Below, in pieces: positions 25,671 through 33,667 of a DNA stretch of 47,493 bases. Positions within the stretch are counted from its first letter, which is position 1, and each line of letters opens with the position of its first letter. The position numbers were made by a program, and so were the translations under genes. The notes under the pieces are model-generated. The model was given only the letters and a program-made list of their open reading frames with translations. It made no database searches and was not told the origin of the DNA. Source of the stretch: Chloroflexota bacterium (lineage in GTDB: Bacteria; Chloroflexota; UBA6077; FW602-bin22); contig VGOZ01000019.1 of the NCBI GenBank assembly GCA_016875715.1, positions 1 through 47,493 of the forward strand, read 5' to 3'.

Positions 25671-27440
25671 CTGGCGATTCTGCTCCGCCTCTTCCAGTTC
25701 GTCCGCCCGTACTGGTGGCTCACGCTCGGGTCACTGCTGATCATGGTCGCGGGCACTGGTCTGCGGATGGCGCCGGTCTGGTTCACCAAAGAAGTCATCG
25801 ACACCGCGATTCCGCGGGCCGACGCGGCGCTGGTGATCCTCTACGTCGTGCTCTTCGTCGGCTCGGCATTCGCCTTCAACGCGTTTCAGGCGGTGGAGAC
25901 CTACGCGCAACAGTTTGTTGGCCAGCGGGTGATCTACGACCTTCGCAACGCCCTGTACGCGCATCTGCAATCGCAGTCGATGAGTTTCTACGATGCGAAC
26001 CAGACCGGTCAGCTGATGTCCCGTGTGACCAACGACGTGAGCCAGGTGCAGTTCTTCCTCACTCAGGGGGTCTCGCGGCTGGTCAGCACCGTCGCGACGG
26101 TCGTGATCTACCTGGCCTTCCTGATCATGCTCGACATCCAGTTGACGGCGGTGACTCTGGTGGTCGCGCCCGGGATCTGGCTCCTGCAGGATCGGCTCAA
26201 AGCGGTCATGCCGCTCATGCGAGTGATGCAGAAGCGCATGGCCGATCTCAACGTGGTGATTCAGGAGTATGTCGCGGGCGTCAAGATGATCCAGGCGTTC
26301 GGTCGAGAGCCATACGAGGCGCGCCGCTTCGACGAGGCAAACACCGACATCCGCAGCGCGCGCATGCAGCAGCAGCAGTTGATGGCGGTCGTCATGCCCG
26401 GGCAAGAGTTCTTCACCAATGTCTCGCTCGTGCTCGTCCTGGTCGTCGGGGTATACCGCGTGATGGACGGCACCATGACTCTCGGAACTCTGGTCGCGTT
26501 CCAGGCATACGTCCTGACGATGTGGATGCCGGTGCGCTGGATCGGGATGATCAATCAGATGGCCCAGCAGGCGATGGCCGCGGGCGAGCGCGTCTTCGAA
26601 ATCCTCGACACACCGCTTGAGGTAGCGGAGCGACCCGGCGCCCGACCGTTGCCATCGATCGTCGGCCGTATCACGCTCGAGAACGTGTCATTCGCCTACG
26701 GTAACGAGCGTCCTCTTCTCAGCGACATCTCGGTGGACATCTTGCCGGGCCAGACGGTCGCGTTGGTCGGGCCGTCGGGATCGGGCAAGACGACCATCGT
26801 GAACCTCATCCCGCGGTTCTACGACGTCACCTCCGGCCGCGTCCTCCTCGACGGGGTCGACGTCCGCGAAGTGACGCTCTCCTCCCTTCGCTCGCAGATC
26901 GGGTTCGTCCTCCAGGAGACGTTCCTCTTCAACATGACCATTCGGGAGAACATCCGGTACGGCCGGTCGAACGCATCGGACGAGGATGTCGAGCGCGTCG
27001 CGCGTCATGCCCGCGCGCACGACTTCATCATCGACCTGCCAGACGGCTACGACACACTATGCGGCGAGCGGGGCGCGCGACTGTCTGGTGGGCAGCGACA
27101 GCGTGTGGCGATTGCGCGCGCCCTCCTCGTGGATCCGAAGATCCTGATCCTCGACGAGGCGACTTCGAGCGTTGACACGCGCACCGACCACCTCATTCAG
27201 CAGGCGCTCGACGTGCTGATGCAGAACCGAACGACGCTGGTCATCGCCCATCGGATCGCAACCGTGCAGCGCGCAAATCAGATCCTGGTCATCAGCAACG
27301 GGCGCATCGCCGATCACGGGACCCACGCCGAGCTGCTGCACCGCAGCGGTCTCTACGCGGGCCTCTACGAGATTCAGGTGCAGGCGACCGAGGCGGCACG
27401 CGAAGAGTTGATGGGTACGGTGGGAGCAGCAGTCACGTGA
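25671..27440 (+). CDS. ABC exporter half-transporter, first subunit
   Basis: About 589 residues: an exporter-type membrane domain of six helices (residues 1-320) fused to an ATPase. Motifs are GPSGSGKTT (Walker A), VLQETFLFN (Q-loop), LSGGQRQR (signature), ILILDEATSSVD (Walker B with catalytic Glu) and VIAHRI (H-loop). The only ATG, at 25743, would delete most of the first membrane helix. The open frame upstream begins after a stop at 25654 and contains no ATG, GTG or TTG, but a CTG at 25671 has GGGGAG 7 nt upstream and gives the expected basic/aromatic N-terminus LLRLFQFVRPYWW. I therefore propose CTG initiation. The stop overlaps the start of the second subunit. Confidence 0.9.
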   Translation: MAILLRLFQFVRPYWWLTLGSLLIMVAGTGLRMAPVWFTKEVIDTAIPRADAALVILYVVLFVGSAFAFNAFQAVETYAQQFVGQRVIYDLRNALYAHLQSQSMSFYDANQTGQLMSRVTNDVSQVQFFLTQGVSRLVSTVATVVIYLAFLIMLDIQLTAVTLVVAPGIWLLQDRLKAVMPLMRVMQKRMADLNVVIQEYVAGVKMIQAFGREPYEARRFDEANTDIRSARMQQQQLMAVVMPGQEFFTNVSLVLVLVVGVYRVMDGTMTLGTLVAFQAYVLTMWMPVRWIGMINQMAQQAMAAGERVFEILDTPLEVAERPGARPLPSIVGRITLENVSFAYGNERPLLSDISVDILPGQTVALVGPSGSGKTTIVNLIPRFYDVTSGRVLLDGVDVREVTLSSLRSQIGFVLQETFLFNMTIRENIRYGRSNASDEDVERVARHARAHDFIIDLPDGYDTLCGERGARLSGGQRQRVAIARALLVDPKILILDEATSSVDTRTDHLIQQALDVLMQNRTTLVIAHRIATVQRANQILVISNGRIADHGTHAELLHRSGLYAGLYEIQVQATEAAREELMGTVGAAVT

Positions 27441-29290
27441 TGCGCGGTGGCGTTGGGCCGGGCGCGATGATGCGTGGAGGCCCCGGCGTGTGGGCCACGG
27501 AGCAGCGCAAGATCACCACGCCTTTGCCGGTCCTGCTCGGCCGCCTTGGAGAGGTTATCGGTGAGTATCGGCAGACGCTGACGCGGGCGATCGCGACGGT
27601 GGCAGTCGCCTCGGCGCTGCAGATGGCTCCGCCTTATCTCACGCGCTACGTCGTCGACGATGTGATTCCCTCGGCCTCCACACATCTGCTGCCGCTCATC
27701 CTCGTCGGTTTGATCTCGGTCCACGCGACCCGCTACGTGCTGCTCTATCTGAGTCGCGTGGCCGTCTCGGCCGCGGCGCAGCAACTGGTCTACGGCATGG
27801 CGCGGCGCCTCTTCGAGCACATCGAGCGCCTCTCGTTGCGGTTCTTCGAGCGCCAGGGGACGGGAGACATCATCTCCCGCGCGACGAGCGACATCAACAT
27901 TTTGCAGCAGGCCATGCAGGGCGGCGTGATTCAGGCTGCGGTCGGGTTGCTCTCCATGGTCTCTTACGCGCTTGTCCTGCTGGTCCTCGATTGGCAACTC
28001 GCCCTACTCGTGTACGCGAGTGTCCCGCTTCTCGTATTCGCGAGCGAGGTCACATCGGACATGCTTCGCACCCGCTACATCCGGGTCCAAGAGCGTATGT
28101 CCGGAGTCAACGCAGTGCTCGCCGAGAACATCACCGGCGTCCGTGTCGCCAAAGCGTTCGCGCGCGAGGGCGAGCAGTCCGCCCGCTTCGTCGGCCGGAA
28201 CCGCGAGAACCTGGATGCCAACCTCTCCACCGCTATGGTGCAGGCGATCTCTGGTCCGCTCATCCAGCAGATTGGTGTGCTCAGCACGGGCCTCGTCCTG
28301 TGGGTCGGTGCGGGTCGAGTCGTTGACGGCACCCTGACTATCGGGACGCTCATCACTTTCATGGCGTACCTCGTGACGTTCTATGCCCCGATCGAGGATC
28401 TCATCCGGGTCAATGCGACGATCCAGCAGGCGTTGGCATCGTCGGAACGCGTCTTCGAGTTCCTGGACGAGCGGTCCGATGTGACAGAACGTCCCGGCGC
28501 GATCGATCTCGACGGTCAGCGATATGCCCGAGGCGACGTTCGCCTGGAGGATGTCTGGTTCTCTTACGTGCCCGGGAAGCCCGTCTTGCGCGGGGTGTCC
28601 ATCGACGCGCCGGCGGGGAGCGTCGTCGCGCTGGTCGGGCAGACGGGCTCGGGCAAGACGAGTCTGGTGAACCTTATCCCTCGCTTCTACGATGTCGAGC
28701 ACGGCCGACTGACCGTCGACGGTCGCGATGTGCGCGATCTGACTTTGGAGTCGCTGCGGCGCAATATCGGCGTAGTGCTTCAGGAGACGTTTCTGTTCGC
28801 CGTGCCGATTCGTGAGAACATCCGCTATGGCCGCCTTGGGGCGACAGACGCCGAGGTCGAGGCGGCGGCCCGCGAGGCCCACGCCCATGACTTCATCATG
28901 TCGCTGCCGCGAGGCTATGAGTCGATGGTCGGTGAAGCGGGCGTCATGCTCTCCCGCGGGCAGAGACAGCGTCTATCACTGGCGCGCGCGATCTTGCGAG
29001 ATCCGCGCATCCTGGTCCTCGACGAGGCGACAAGCGACGTGGACACGGAGACCGAGATTCTGATTCAGCGCGCGCTGGATCGCGTGATGCGCGGGCGGAC
29101 GACGTTCGTCATCGCACACCGACTCTCCACGATCCGCGGCGCCGATCTGATCTGCGTGATGCACGATGGCGAGATCGTAGAGAGGGGCACGCACGAGGGG
29201 TTGCTGGCCCGGAATGGACGCTACCGTGAGTTGTATCGAATCCAGTTCCAGGGCACCGATACAGTCGTGGGCGCCATCGCCGCGGGCTGA
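27440..29290 (+). CDS. ABC exporter half-transporter, second subunit
   Basis: About 616 residues with a membrane domain (about 50-350) and ATPase: GQTGSGKTS, VVLQETFLF, ILVLDEATSDVD, VIAHRL. Its signature reads LSRGQRQR instead of LSGGQ, so the composite ATP site it forms with the first subunit's Walker A is probably the degenerate one, as in LmrCD/BmrCD-type heterodimers. The first ~25 residues are Gly/Arg rich. The ATG at 27440 overlaps the upstream stop by one base (TGATG); a GTG at 27437 is an alternative. The pair likely exports a lipid or hydrophobic compound. Confidence 0.92.
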   Translation: MRGGVGPGAMMRGGPGVWATEQRKITTPLPVLLGRLGEVIGEYRQTLTRAIATVAVASALQMAPPYLTRYVVDDVIPSASTHLLPLILVGLISVHATRYVLLYLSRVAVSAAAQQLVYGMARRLFEHIERLSLRFFERQGTGDIISRATSDINILQQAMQGGVIQAAVGLLSMVSYALVLLVLDWQLALLVYASVPLLVFASEVTSDMLRTRYIRVQERMSGVNAVLAENITGVRVAKAFAREGEQSARFVGRNRENLDANLSTAMVQAISGPLIQQIGVLSTGLVLWVGAGRVVDGTLTIGTLITFMAYLVTFYAPIEDLIRVNATIQQALASSERVFEFLDERSDVTERPGAIDLDGQRYARGDVRLEDVWFSYVPGKPVLRGVSIDAPAGSVVALVGQTGSGKTSLVNLIPRFYDVEHGRLTVDGRDVRDLTLESLRRNIGVVLQETFLFAVPIRENIRYGRLGATDAEVEAAAREAHAHDFIMSLPRGYESMVGEAGVMLSRGQRQRLSLARAILRDPRILVLDEATSDVDTETEILIQRALDRVMRGRTTFVIAHRLSTIRGADLICVMHDGEIVERGTHEGLLARNGRYRELYRIQFQGTDTVVGAIAAG

Positions 29291-29294
29291 CATC

Positions 29295-29645
29295 TCAGAT
29301 GGGCGGCAGCACCGCCTTCAGATTGCTGATGGCGCGCTCGATCACCTCGGGTCGCTCCGCGTAGGCGGTCTTCTTCGAGAGTAGTCCGGCGAGGCCACCC
29401 GGCTTCGGAGGCGCGGTACGATTGTCGTCCGACACCGTGATCCGTAGTCGCTGCCGACGACCGACAGCCGTGTCCTGAATCCGGACGTTCCCACAGAACG
29501 TCGCCTTGTCTGCCATCACGCAGAATACGACGATGTTCGCGTCATCAGGCAGGCGCTGAAACCCGGCGTCGGTCTGCGACGCGCCTTCGACGGCGCGCGC
29601 CGCCTGGACCACCGACATGTTGTCAACCTGCCACTCAACCGCCAC
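29295..29645 (-). CDS. Hypothetical protein downstream of flagellin
   Basis: About 116 residues. I do not recognise the family. It has an N-terminal VAVEWQVDNMSVVQAARAV helix, strands NIVVFCVMADKATFCGNVRIQD with two cysteines, and a C-terminal helix RPEVIERAISNLKAVLPPI. The frame stays open into the flagellin gene, but that part is out of character. GTG 29645 (G-rich stretch 7 nt upstream) or ATG 29606 are plausible starts. It follows flagellin by about 50 bp on the same strand. Confidence 0.55.
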   Translation of the reverse strand: MAVEWQVDNMSVVQAARAVEGASQTDAGFQRLPDDANIVVFCVMADKATFCGNVRIQDTAVGRRQRLRITVSDDNRTAPPKPGGLAGLLSKKTAYAERPEVIERAISNLKAVLPPI

Positions 29646-29694
29646 GACTCGTACCCCCCAATCCTCCCGCGAAAACGGCGCGGAGGAGCGGATT

Positions 29695-30519
29695 CTAGCC
29701 GAGCAGTCGGAGGACGCTCTCGCGGGAGACGTTCGCCTGGGCCTGCACTGCGGCGCCGATTTGGCCGAGGATCTGATCTCGGGCGTTGCGCGCCACCGCC
29801 TGGCCAACATCCAGATCGCGAATGCGCGACTCCGAGGCGTGCAGGTTCTCGATCGCGACGTTCAGCGTGCCGACGACCGCTTCGAGCGCGTTCTGCGCCC
29901 CGCCCAGTGTGACCCGCTGACTGTTCACCGCGTCGATCGCCGCGTCGATAGCCACGAGGCTCGCGTTGGCGCTCGCGCGCGTCGAGACGTCTACGGTGCC
30001 CGGTCCCACGCCGAGACCCGCCGCCGTCGCATCGGGCAGATCGAAACTCTGCGTGTTCGCCGCGTTTGCGCCCATCTGGAGGGTCACCGTCGGAGTACTG
30101 CCATCGAGGAGCGGCTGACTGTTGAACTGGGCGCCACCCGCGAACTGATCGATCGAGCCTTGCAGCGCATCGATCTCCGCCTGAATGATGCCGCGTTGCT
30201 CCGCGCTGAGCGTTCCGTTTCCTGCCTGGACCGTCAGTTCGCGGACGCGCTGGAGCGCCACCGAGGTCTGAGAGAGGGCGCCATCGGCGATCTGCACAAC
30301 GCTCACGCCGTCCTGGGCATTCCTGACCACCTGGCTTAGACCTCGAACCTGCGCGCTGATGCCCTCACTGACCGCCAAGCCAGCAGCATCGTCCGCGCCG
30401 CGGTTGATCCGTCGGCCAGACGCAAGTTGTTCGAGCCCTCGTCCCAGCCTTCCCTGGGTGATCGCGAGGAAGCGGGATGCGCTCGCCGCCTCCGTATTGG
30501 TATTGATCGTCAGCGCCAT
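29695..30519 (-). CDS. hag: Flagellin
   Basis: 274 residues. The N-terminal D0/D1 helices carry the classic MALTINTNTEAASASRFL, then LASGRRINRGADDAAGLAVSEG and RNAQDGVSVVQIADGAL; the C-terminal helix carries ESRIRDLDVGQAVARNARDQIL and QANVSRESVLRLL. The variable middle (about 135-195) is very short, so D2/D3 outer domains are absent. I chose the ATG of MALTIN; in-frame ATGs lie 6, 30 and 33 nt further upstream. No other flagellar gene is recognisable in the window, so it is isolated from any flagellar cluster. Confidence 0.92.
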   Translation of the reverse strand: MALTINTNTEAASASRFLAITQGRLGRGLEQLASGRRINRGADDAAGLAVSEGISAQVRGLSQVVRNAQDGVSVVQIADGALSQTSVALQRVRELTVQAGNGTLSAEQRGIIQAEIDALQGSIDQFAGGAQFNSQPLLDGSTPTVTLQMGANAANTQSFDLPDATAAGLGVGPGTVDVSTRASANASLVAIDAAIDAVNSQRVTLGGAQNALEAVVGTLNVAIENLHASESRIRDLDVGQAVARNARDQILGQIGAAVQAQANVSRESVLRLLG

Positions 30520-30629
30520 ACCCATCCACCCCACATCGGCTCGCGCCATCACACGCTGTCACCGCAAATGTAAGCGCTCGACTGCCCAATCCCATCCCCA
30601 ATTCGGGTCATCGGCCGCGTGGTGCCATT

Positions 30630-31097
30630 GTGGGAATGATCTCACACTCCTTCCTGCCGACAATGGACACGATGGACCACGACACCACGTCGACCGACGA
30701 GGTGATCGCGTACCTGAGCCTGTTGCAGGAGAGCGTTGCCGACGCGCTGCGCGCCCGCAAGGCTCTTCTGAGCGATCTCCTCATCGCGCGGCGCGAGCCG
30801 GAGAACGCAGTCGCCCGGGCCGGTCGCGCCAGTCGGCGGTGCGTCCGCGCCTTCGACTACGCTCTGAGCAGGATCAGTCGCCGTCGCGCGCCGCCGCTTG
30901 CGGGCGACTGCGTGCGCCAGCTGCAAGGCTGGCTCGAGGCGCACGTGGAGGCTTGCGACCTCCTCAATCGCGCCGCAGCGGCGAACGACCGCGCCGACTA
31001 CGAACGGGCGCTGCACAGGATCACCGATGGCGCGCTCCATGCGCTCGGCTACAACGAGGCCCGATCGCGCCTCGCGCGGGTGCTCGCCGCTGCGTAG
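30630..31097 (+). CDS. Uncharacterised helical protein, paralogue of the protein at 44540
   Basis: 155 residues, mostly alpha-helix. Sequence is DEVIAYLSLLQES, then RAGRASRRCVRAF, a PP stretch, and LQGWLEAHVEACDLL. The same order of motifs occurs in the protein at 44540-44995, so they are members of one family, which I do not recognise. Size and position beside flagellin are compatible with a FlgN/FliS-like chaperone, but no specific motif supports that. Start is uncertain: GTG 30630, ATG 30636 or ATG 30663. Confidence 0.65.
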   Translation: MGMISHSFLPTMDTMDHDTTSTDEVIAYLSLLQESVADALRARKALLSDLLIARREPENAVARAGRASRRCVRAFDYALSRISRRRAPPLAGDCVRQLQGWLEAHVEACDLLNRAAAANDRADYERALHRITDGALHALGYNEARSRLARVLAAA

Positions 31098-31139
31098 GGC
31101 GCGATCGTTGTCATAAGATACCCGTTGTCGGGAGATGCC

Positions 31140-31702
31140 ATGCGGTAGCACGCCCTGTTGCGTCTTTTCTGCCCTTCGTCGCCTTGATGTGCGCCATTCC
31201 GGGGGTGGCAGTCGCCGAAGAGGTCGTATCCCGGTTCGTGCTTTCGGGCAATTTGGATTCGCGGAGTGCCAATCGCGCCCTCCTCGAGCTTCCCGTCGTG
31301 CTTCACGGCGATCTGGGGTTTCGCCACGATCTCACGCTGCGATTGGTGAAGCAGGAGATCATCAACGCCTGGGACTGGTCGGTTTGGACGAGCGATGCGA
31401 CGATCCCCCTGCCCAATCCGATCGCCTTCGGCGTGCTCCTCTTCGATCAGGACGGGCGACCGATCCTGCTGCCCGACTTCGTGCCCGGTCTGAATGTGCT
31501 CTTCGGCAATGGCGCGCCCCCATTCATGGCCGAGCGCGCCGTGCCCGTTATGCTCGATCGGGTCACGGGTCACCCGGGAAACACCACCCTGCGGGTCCTG
31601 CCGCGCGCGATTCCGCGCGAACCCACCCGGACGCCGACACGCACGCCGCTCGCCTCGGTGACGGCCACTCCGGTGTCCGGATCCTCAATCAGCGGTTGCT
31701 GA
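31140..31702 (+). CDS. Secreted protein with Thr-Pro tail, apparent frameshift in the signal peptide
   Basis: A TAAGAT box (31114-31119) and GGGAG (31130-31134) precede ATG 31140, but that frame stops at once (ATG CGG TAG). One base later the neighbouring frame reads a fine signal peptide, VARPVASFLPFVALMCAIPGVAVA, then about 160 residues of mature protein ending TRTPTRTPLASVTATPVS and a cysteine. Restoring one G in the CGG would give a normal protein. Otherwise the gene would start at TTG 31184 or ATG 31187 with a damaged signal peptide. The mature domain (RFVLSGNLDSRSANRALLE, PVVLHGD, VLLFDQDGRPILLPDF) is unknown to me. Thr-Pro tails are common in Chloroflexota exported proteins. Confidence 0.6.
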
Positions 31703-31756
31703 CTCGGATGGTGCCGCGCCTGCAGTAGGTGGGCGTGGCGTGGGGCGCACACGCGC

Positions 31757-31921
31757 TCATCCCATTTTCAGGCGGGCATGCCAGTCGTAGACGGTGCGAA
31801 AGCGCTGGTACTCCTCGAGCGAGACCAGGATGGCCGGCTGCCGATCGCGCGCGACGAGCAGAGTGGTCCGGCGGTCGTCGATGATCTCGGCAAGGTGGTC
31901 AGGCAGGCGTCGTGCGTGCAT
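31757..31921 (-). CDS. Phd/YefM-type antitoxin, orphan
   Basis: 54 residues from ATG 31921, which has GGAGGGAG 6 nt upstream; an ATG at 31951 would add ten residues. HLAEIIDDRRTTLLVARDRQ followed by AILVSLEEYQRFR is the Phd/YefM antitoxin pattern: N-terminal DNA-binding half, then a tail meant to bind a toxin. No RelE, Doc or PIN toxin gene is adjacent on either side. It may be an orphan antitoxin or one of a scattered pair. Confidence 0.75.
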   Translation of the reverse strand: MHARRLPDHLAEIIDDRRTTLLVARDRQPAILVSLEEYQRFRTVYDWHARLKMG

Positions 31922-31958
31922 CGCAAACTCCCTCCAGGCGGTATAGAACATTTGGACA

Positions 31959-31970
31959 GGACAGATGTTC
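31959..31970. promoter_or_regulatory. Palindromic site upstream of the antitoxin gene
   Basis: GGACAGATGTTC lies inside a larger imperfect palindrome (about 31954-31978). It sits 38 nt before the antitoxin start, where an autoregulatory operator would be. It also differs by a single base from the Gram-positive LexA pattern GAAC-N4-GTTC, so a LexA site is an alternative. Confidence 0.4.
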
Positions 31971-32051
31971 TGTTCTCCATAAGGGTGTCGTAAGGGCGGG
32001 CTTTCCCTGGATGCGACCAGCCCCGTTCCCCTGCCACACTTAGTAGACCCG

Positions 32052-32861
32052 ATGTACCGCTACTTCGATATCCGGGGGCTCCGATTCTGCATTCGGCGCT
32101 GGGGTACTGAGTCGGAGCCGATCCTTTTCCTCCACGGTGTCCATGGAACATCCGCTTCGTGGGACGGCGTGGTTCAGGCTCTCAATGGTGTGCGCCCGGC
32201 AATCGGGATGGATCTGCGAGGTCACGGCGGTAGTTCGTGGCCAGACGATGGCTACGACGTGCGCACGATCGCCGACGATGTCGCGGCAGTCGTCCAGGAG
32301 ATGAGCCCACCGTACGACATCGTGGGTCATGGCTTCGGGGCGGCTGCCGCGTTGGTTGTCGCGGCGATCCACCCGACCGTGGTGCGTCGGCTGCTCATGT
32401 CCGAGCTTCCCATCGACGATCGCGAGACCGGTCCGGTGACGAGGATTATCCGTGAGACGCCGGAATCCTTCGGTAGCTTCGAGGAGGGGCGCCAGTTCCT
32501 GGCCGAGCGGATGGTGGGTGTCTCGGCGGAGACCATCGACCGTCGCGCGTCCGAGCGTCTGCGTCGCGATTTGGACGGGCGATGGCGCTGGCGCGGCTCC
32601 ATCTCCGGTATGCGGGCGCTCATCAAACGGCCGATGGCCGGATTCAATCTCTGGGAACTGGCGCCCCGCGTCCTCGCGCCGACCGTCGTCGTTCGCGGAA
32701 GTCGCAGCATCGTCTTCCCCGTGGAATCGTTCGAGCGGCTTGCCCGCGTGATCCCCGGCGCGGAGGGATTTCAGATCGCCAACGTCGGTCAGGCGTTGCC
32801 CGACGAGCGTCCGCTGGCGATGGCGCATATCTTGCGCGGCTTCCTCGGGGCGAAGGATTGA
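32052..32861 (+). CDS. Alpha/beta hydrolase-fold protein lacking the catalytic triad
   Basis: 269 residues with a normal fold order: PILFLHGVHGTSASWDGVV (oxyanion HG), GMDLRGHGGSSWPDDGYD, the nucleophile elbow, a helical cap and the C-terminal strands. The elbow reads VGHGFGAA, with Gly where the Ser of GxSxG should be. The acid position reads GSRSIVFP where G-x-x-D is usual, and the histidine position reads NVGQALPDERP where NxGH is usual. All three catalytic residues seem lost while the fold is intact, so it may be a binding or regulatory protein. Overlaps the next gene by 4 bp. Confidence 0.85.
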   Translation: MYRYFDIRGLRFCIRRWGTESEPILFLHGVHGTSASWDGVVQALNGVRPAIGMDLRGHGGSSWPDDGYDVRTIADDVAAVVQEMSPPYDIVGHGFGAAAALVVAAIHPTVVRRLLMSELPIDDRETGPVTRIIRETPESFGSFEEGRQFLAERMVGVSAETIDRRASERLRRDLDGRWRWRGSISGMRALIKRPMAGFNLWELAPRVLAPTVVVRGSRSIVFPVESFERLARVIPGAEGFQIANVGQALPDERPLAMAHILRGFLGAKD

Positions 32862-33667
32862 CTTCCGCGACCCGACTCCGGCGACCATTGCTCTGCTGTG
32901 CGGTGCAGTTTGAGGAGCAGCTTCGGGCCGGCGCGATGGCGCCGGCAGACCTTCCGCGGCTGGCCCGGCGCGCGGGGGTCTCCGGTGTCGAGTTTCGCGA
33001 GGTGTACTGGAAGGATCGGCCGCACGAGATCCCACCGACGCGCCGGGCGATCGACGACCACGGCGTGATCGCCACATACGCGACCTTCTCGACGCTGCTG
33101 GATGCGGACCCGAATGCCCGAGCGCGGCTCCTGGAGCAGATCGACGATGCGCGCGACCTCGGCGTCTCGATCATGCGCGTCTTTCGTGGGGCGTGGCCCT
33201 TCGGAGGCGACGAGAAATCGATGTGGGCCGGCGCTCGGACGGCGATCGAGCGGGCCGCCGACTACGGCATCACGCTGATGCTCGAGAACTACCTGCGCGT
33301 GCCCGGCAACCATCGCTTCGAACTCGAAGCCGCGCTGCACGTGCTGCGCGCGCCGAACCTCAGGGTCAACGTCGACATCGCCAATTACGTGCAGAACGGC
33401 GAGGATCCCCTCGCCAACATCCGGGCGTTTGGCAGCCGCATCGGGTACTCGCACCTGAAGGATGTGCGGCGCACCGAGACCCGCCTGGCGGTTGTCCCCG
33501 TCGGAGATGGCGACCTCGACTGGTCGGAGATCCTCGATCACTACGATGCGACGGGCAATCCGTTCCCGCTGACGCTCGAACATCAGGGCGGCGACGATCC
33601 GCTCGCGAGTATCGTCAGGGCGCGCGAGGCACTCGAACGGTCAGGGCTACCGACCCTCCCGGGGTGA
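32858..33667 (+). CDS. Sugar phosphate isomerase/epimerase-like TIM-barrel protein
   Basis: About 269 residues of the xylose-isomerase/AP-endonuclease-2 TIM-barrel group. Metal-binding positions are predicted at the Glu of GVEFREVYW, the Glu of LMLENYL, the Asp of VNVDIANYV, the His of YSHLKDV and the Glu of LTLEHQGG. Reaction unknown. The start is uncertain: TTG 32858 overlaps the previous stop by 4 bp, but GTG or TTG codons at about 32888-32903 are also possible. It is likely co-transcribed with the hydrolase-fold gene. Its last 21 bp overlap the convergent methyltransferase gene. Confidence 0.8.
   Translation: MTSATRLRRPLLCCAVQFEEQLRAGAMAPADLPRLARRAGVSGVEFREVYWKDRPHEIPPTRRAIDDHGVIATYATFSTLLDADPNARARLLEQIDDARDLGVSIMRVFRGAWPFGGDEKSMWAGARTAIERAADYGITLMLENYLRVPGNHRFELEAALHVLRAPNLRVNVDIANYVQNGEDPLANIRAFGSRIGYSHLKDVRRTETRLAVVPVGDGDLDWSEILDHYDATGNPFPLTLEHQGGDDPLASIVRAREALERSGLPTLPG

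Noticed and set aside
29646..29810. N-terminal extension of the small protein after flagellin
   Set aside because: The extension runs into the flagellin coding sequence in another frame and is Ser/Arg-rich shadow sequence.
30533..30559. Sigma-28 promoter for flagellin (GCCGATGT)
   Set aside because: The -10 resembles GCCGATAA, but no TAAA-like -35 occurs at the right distance.
30359..31139. Plus-strand open frame extending upstream of the Thr-Pro secreted protein
   Set aside because: It overlaps flagellin on the other strand and the helical protein in another frame; its translation is Arg/Ser/Pro-rich without domain character.
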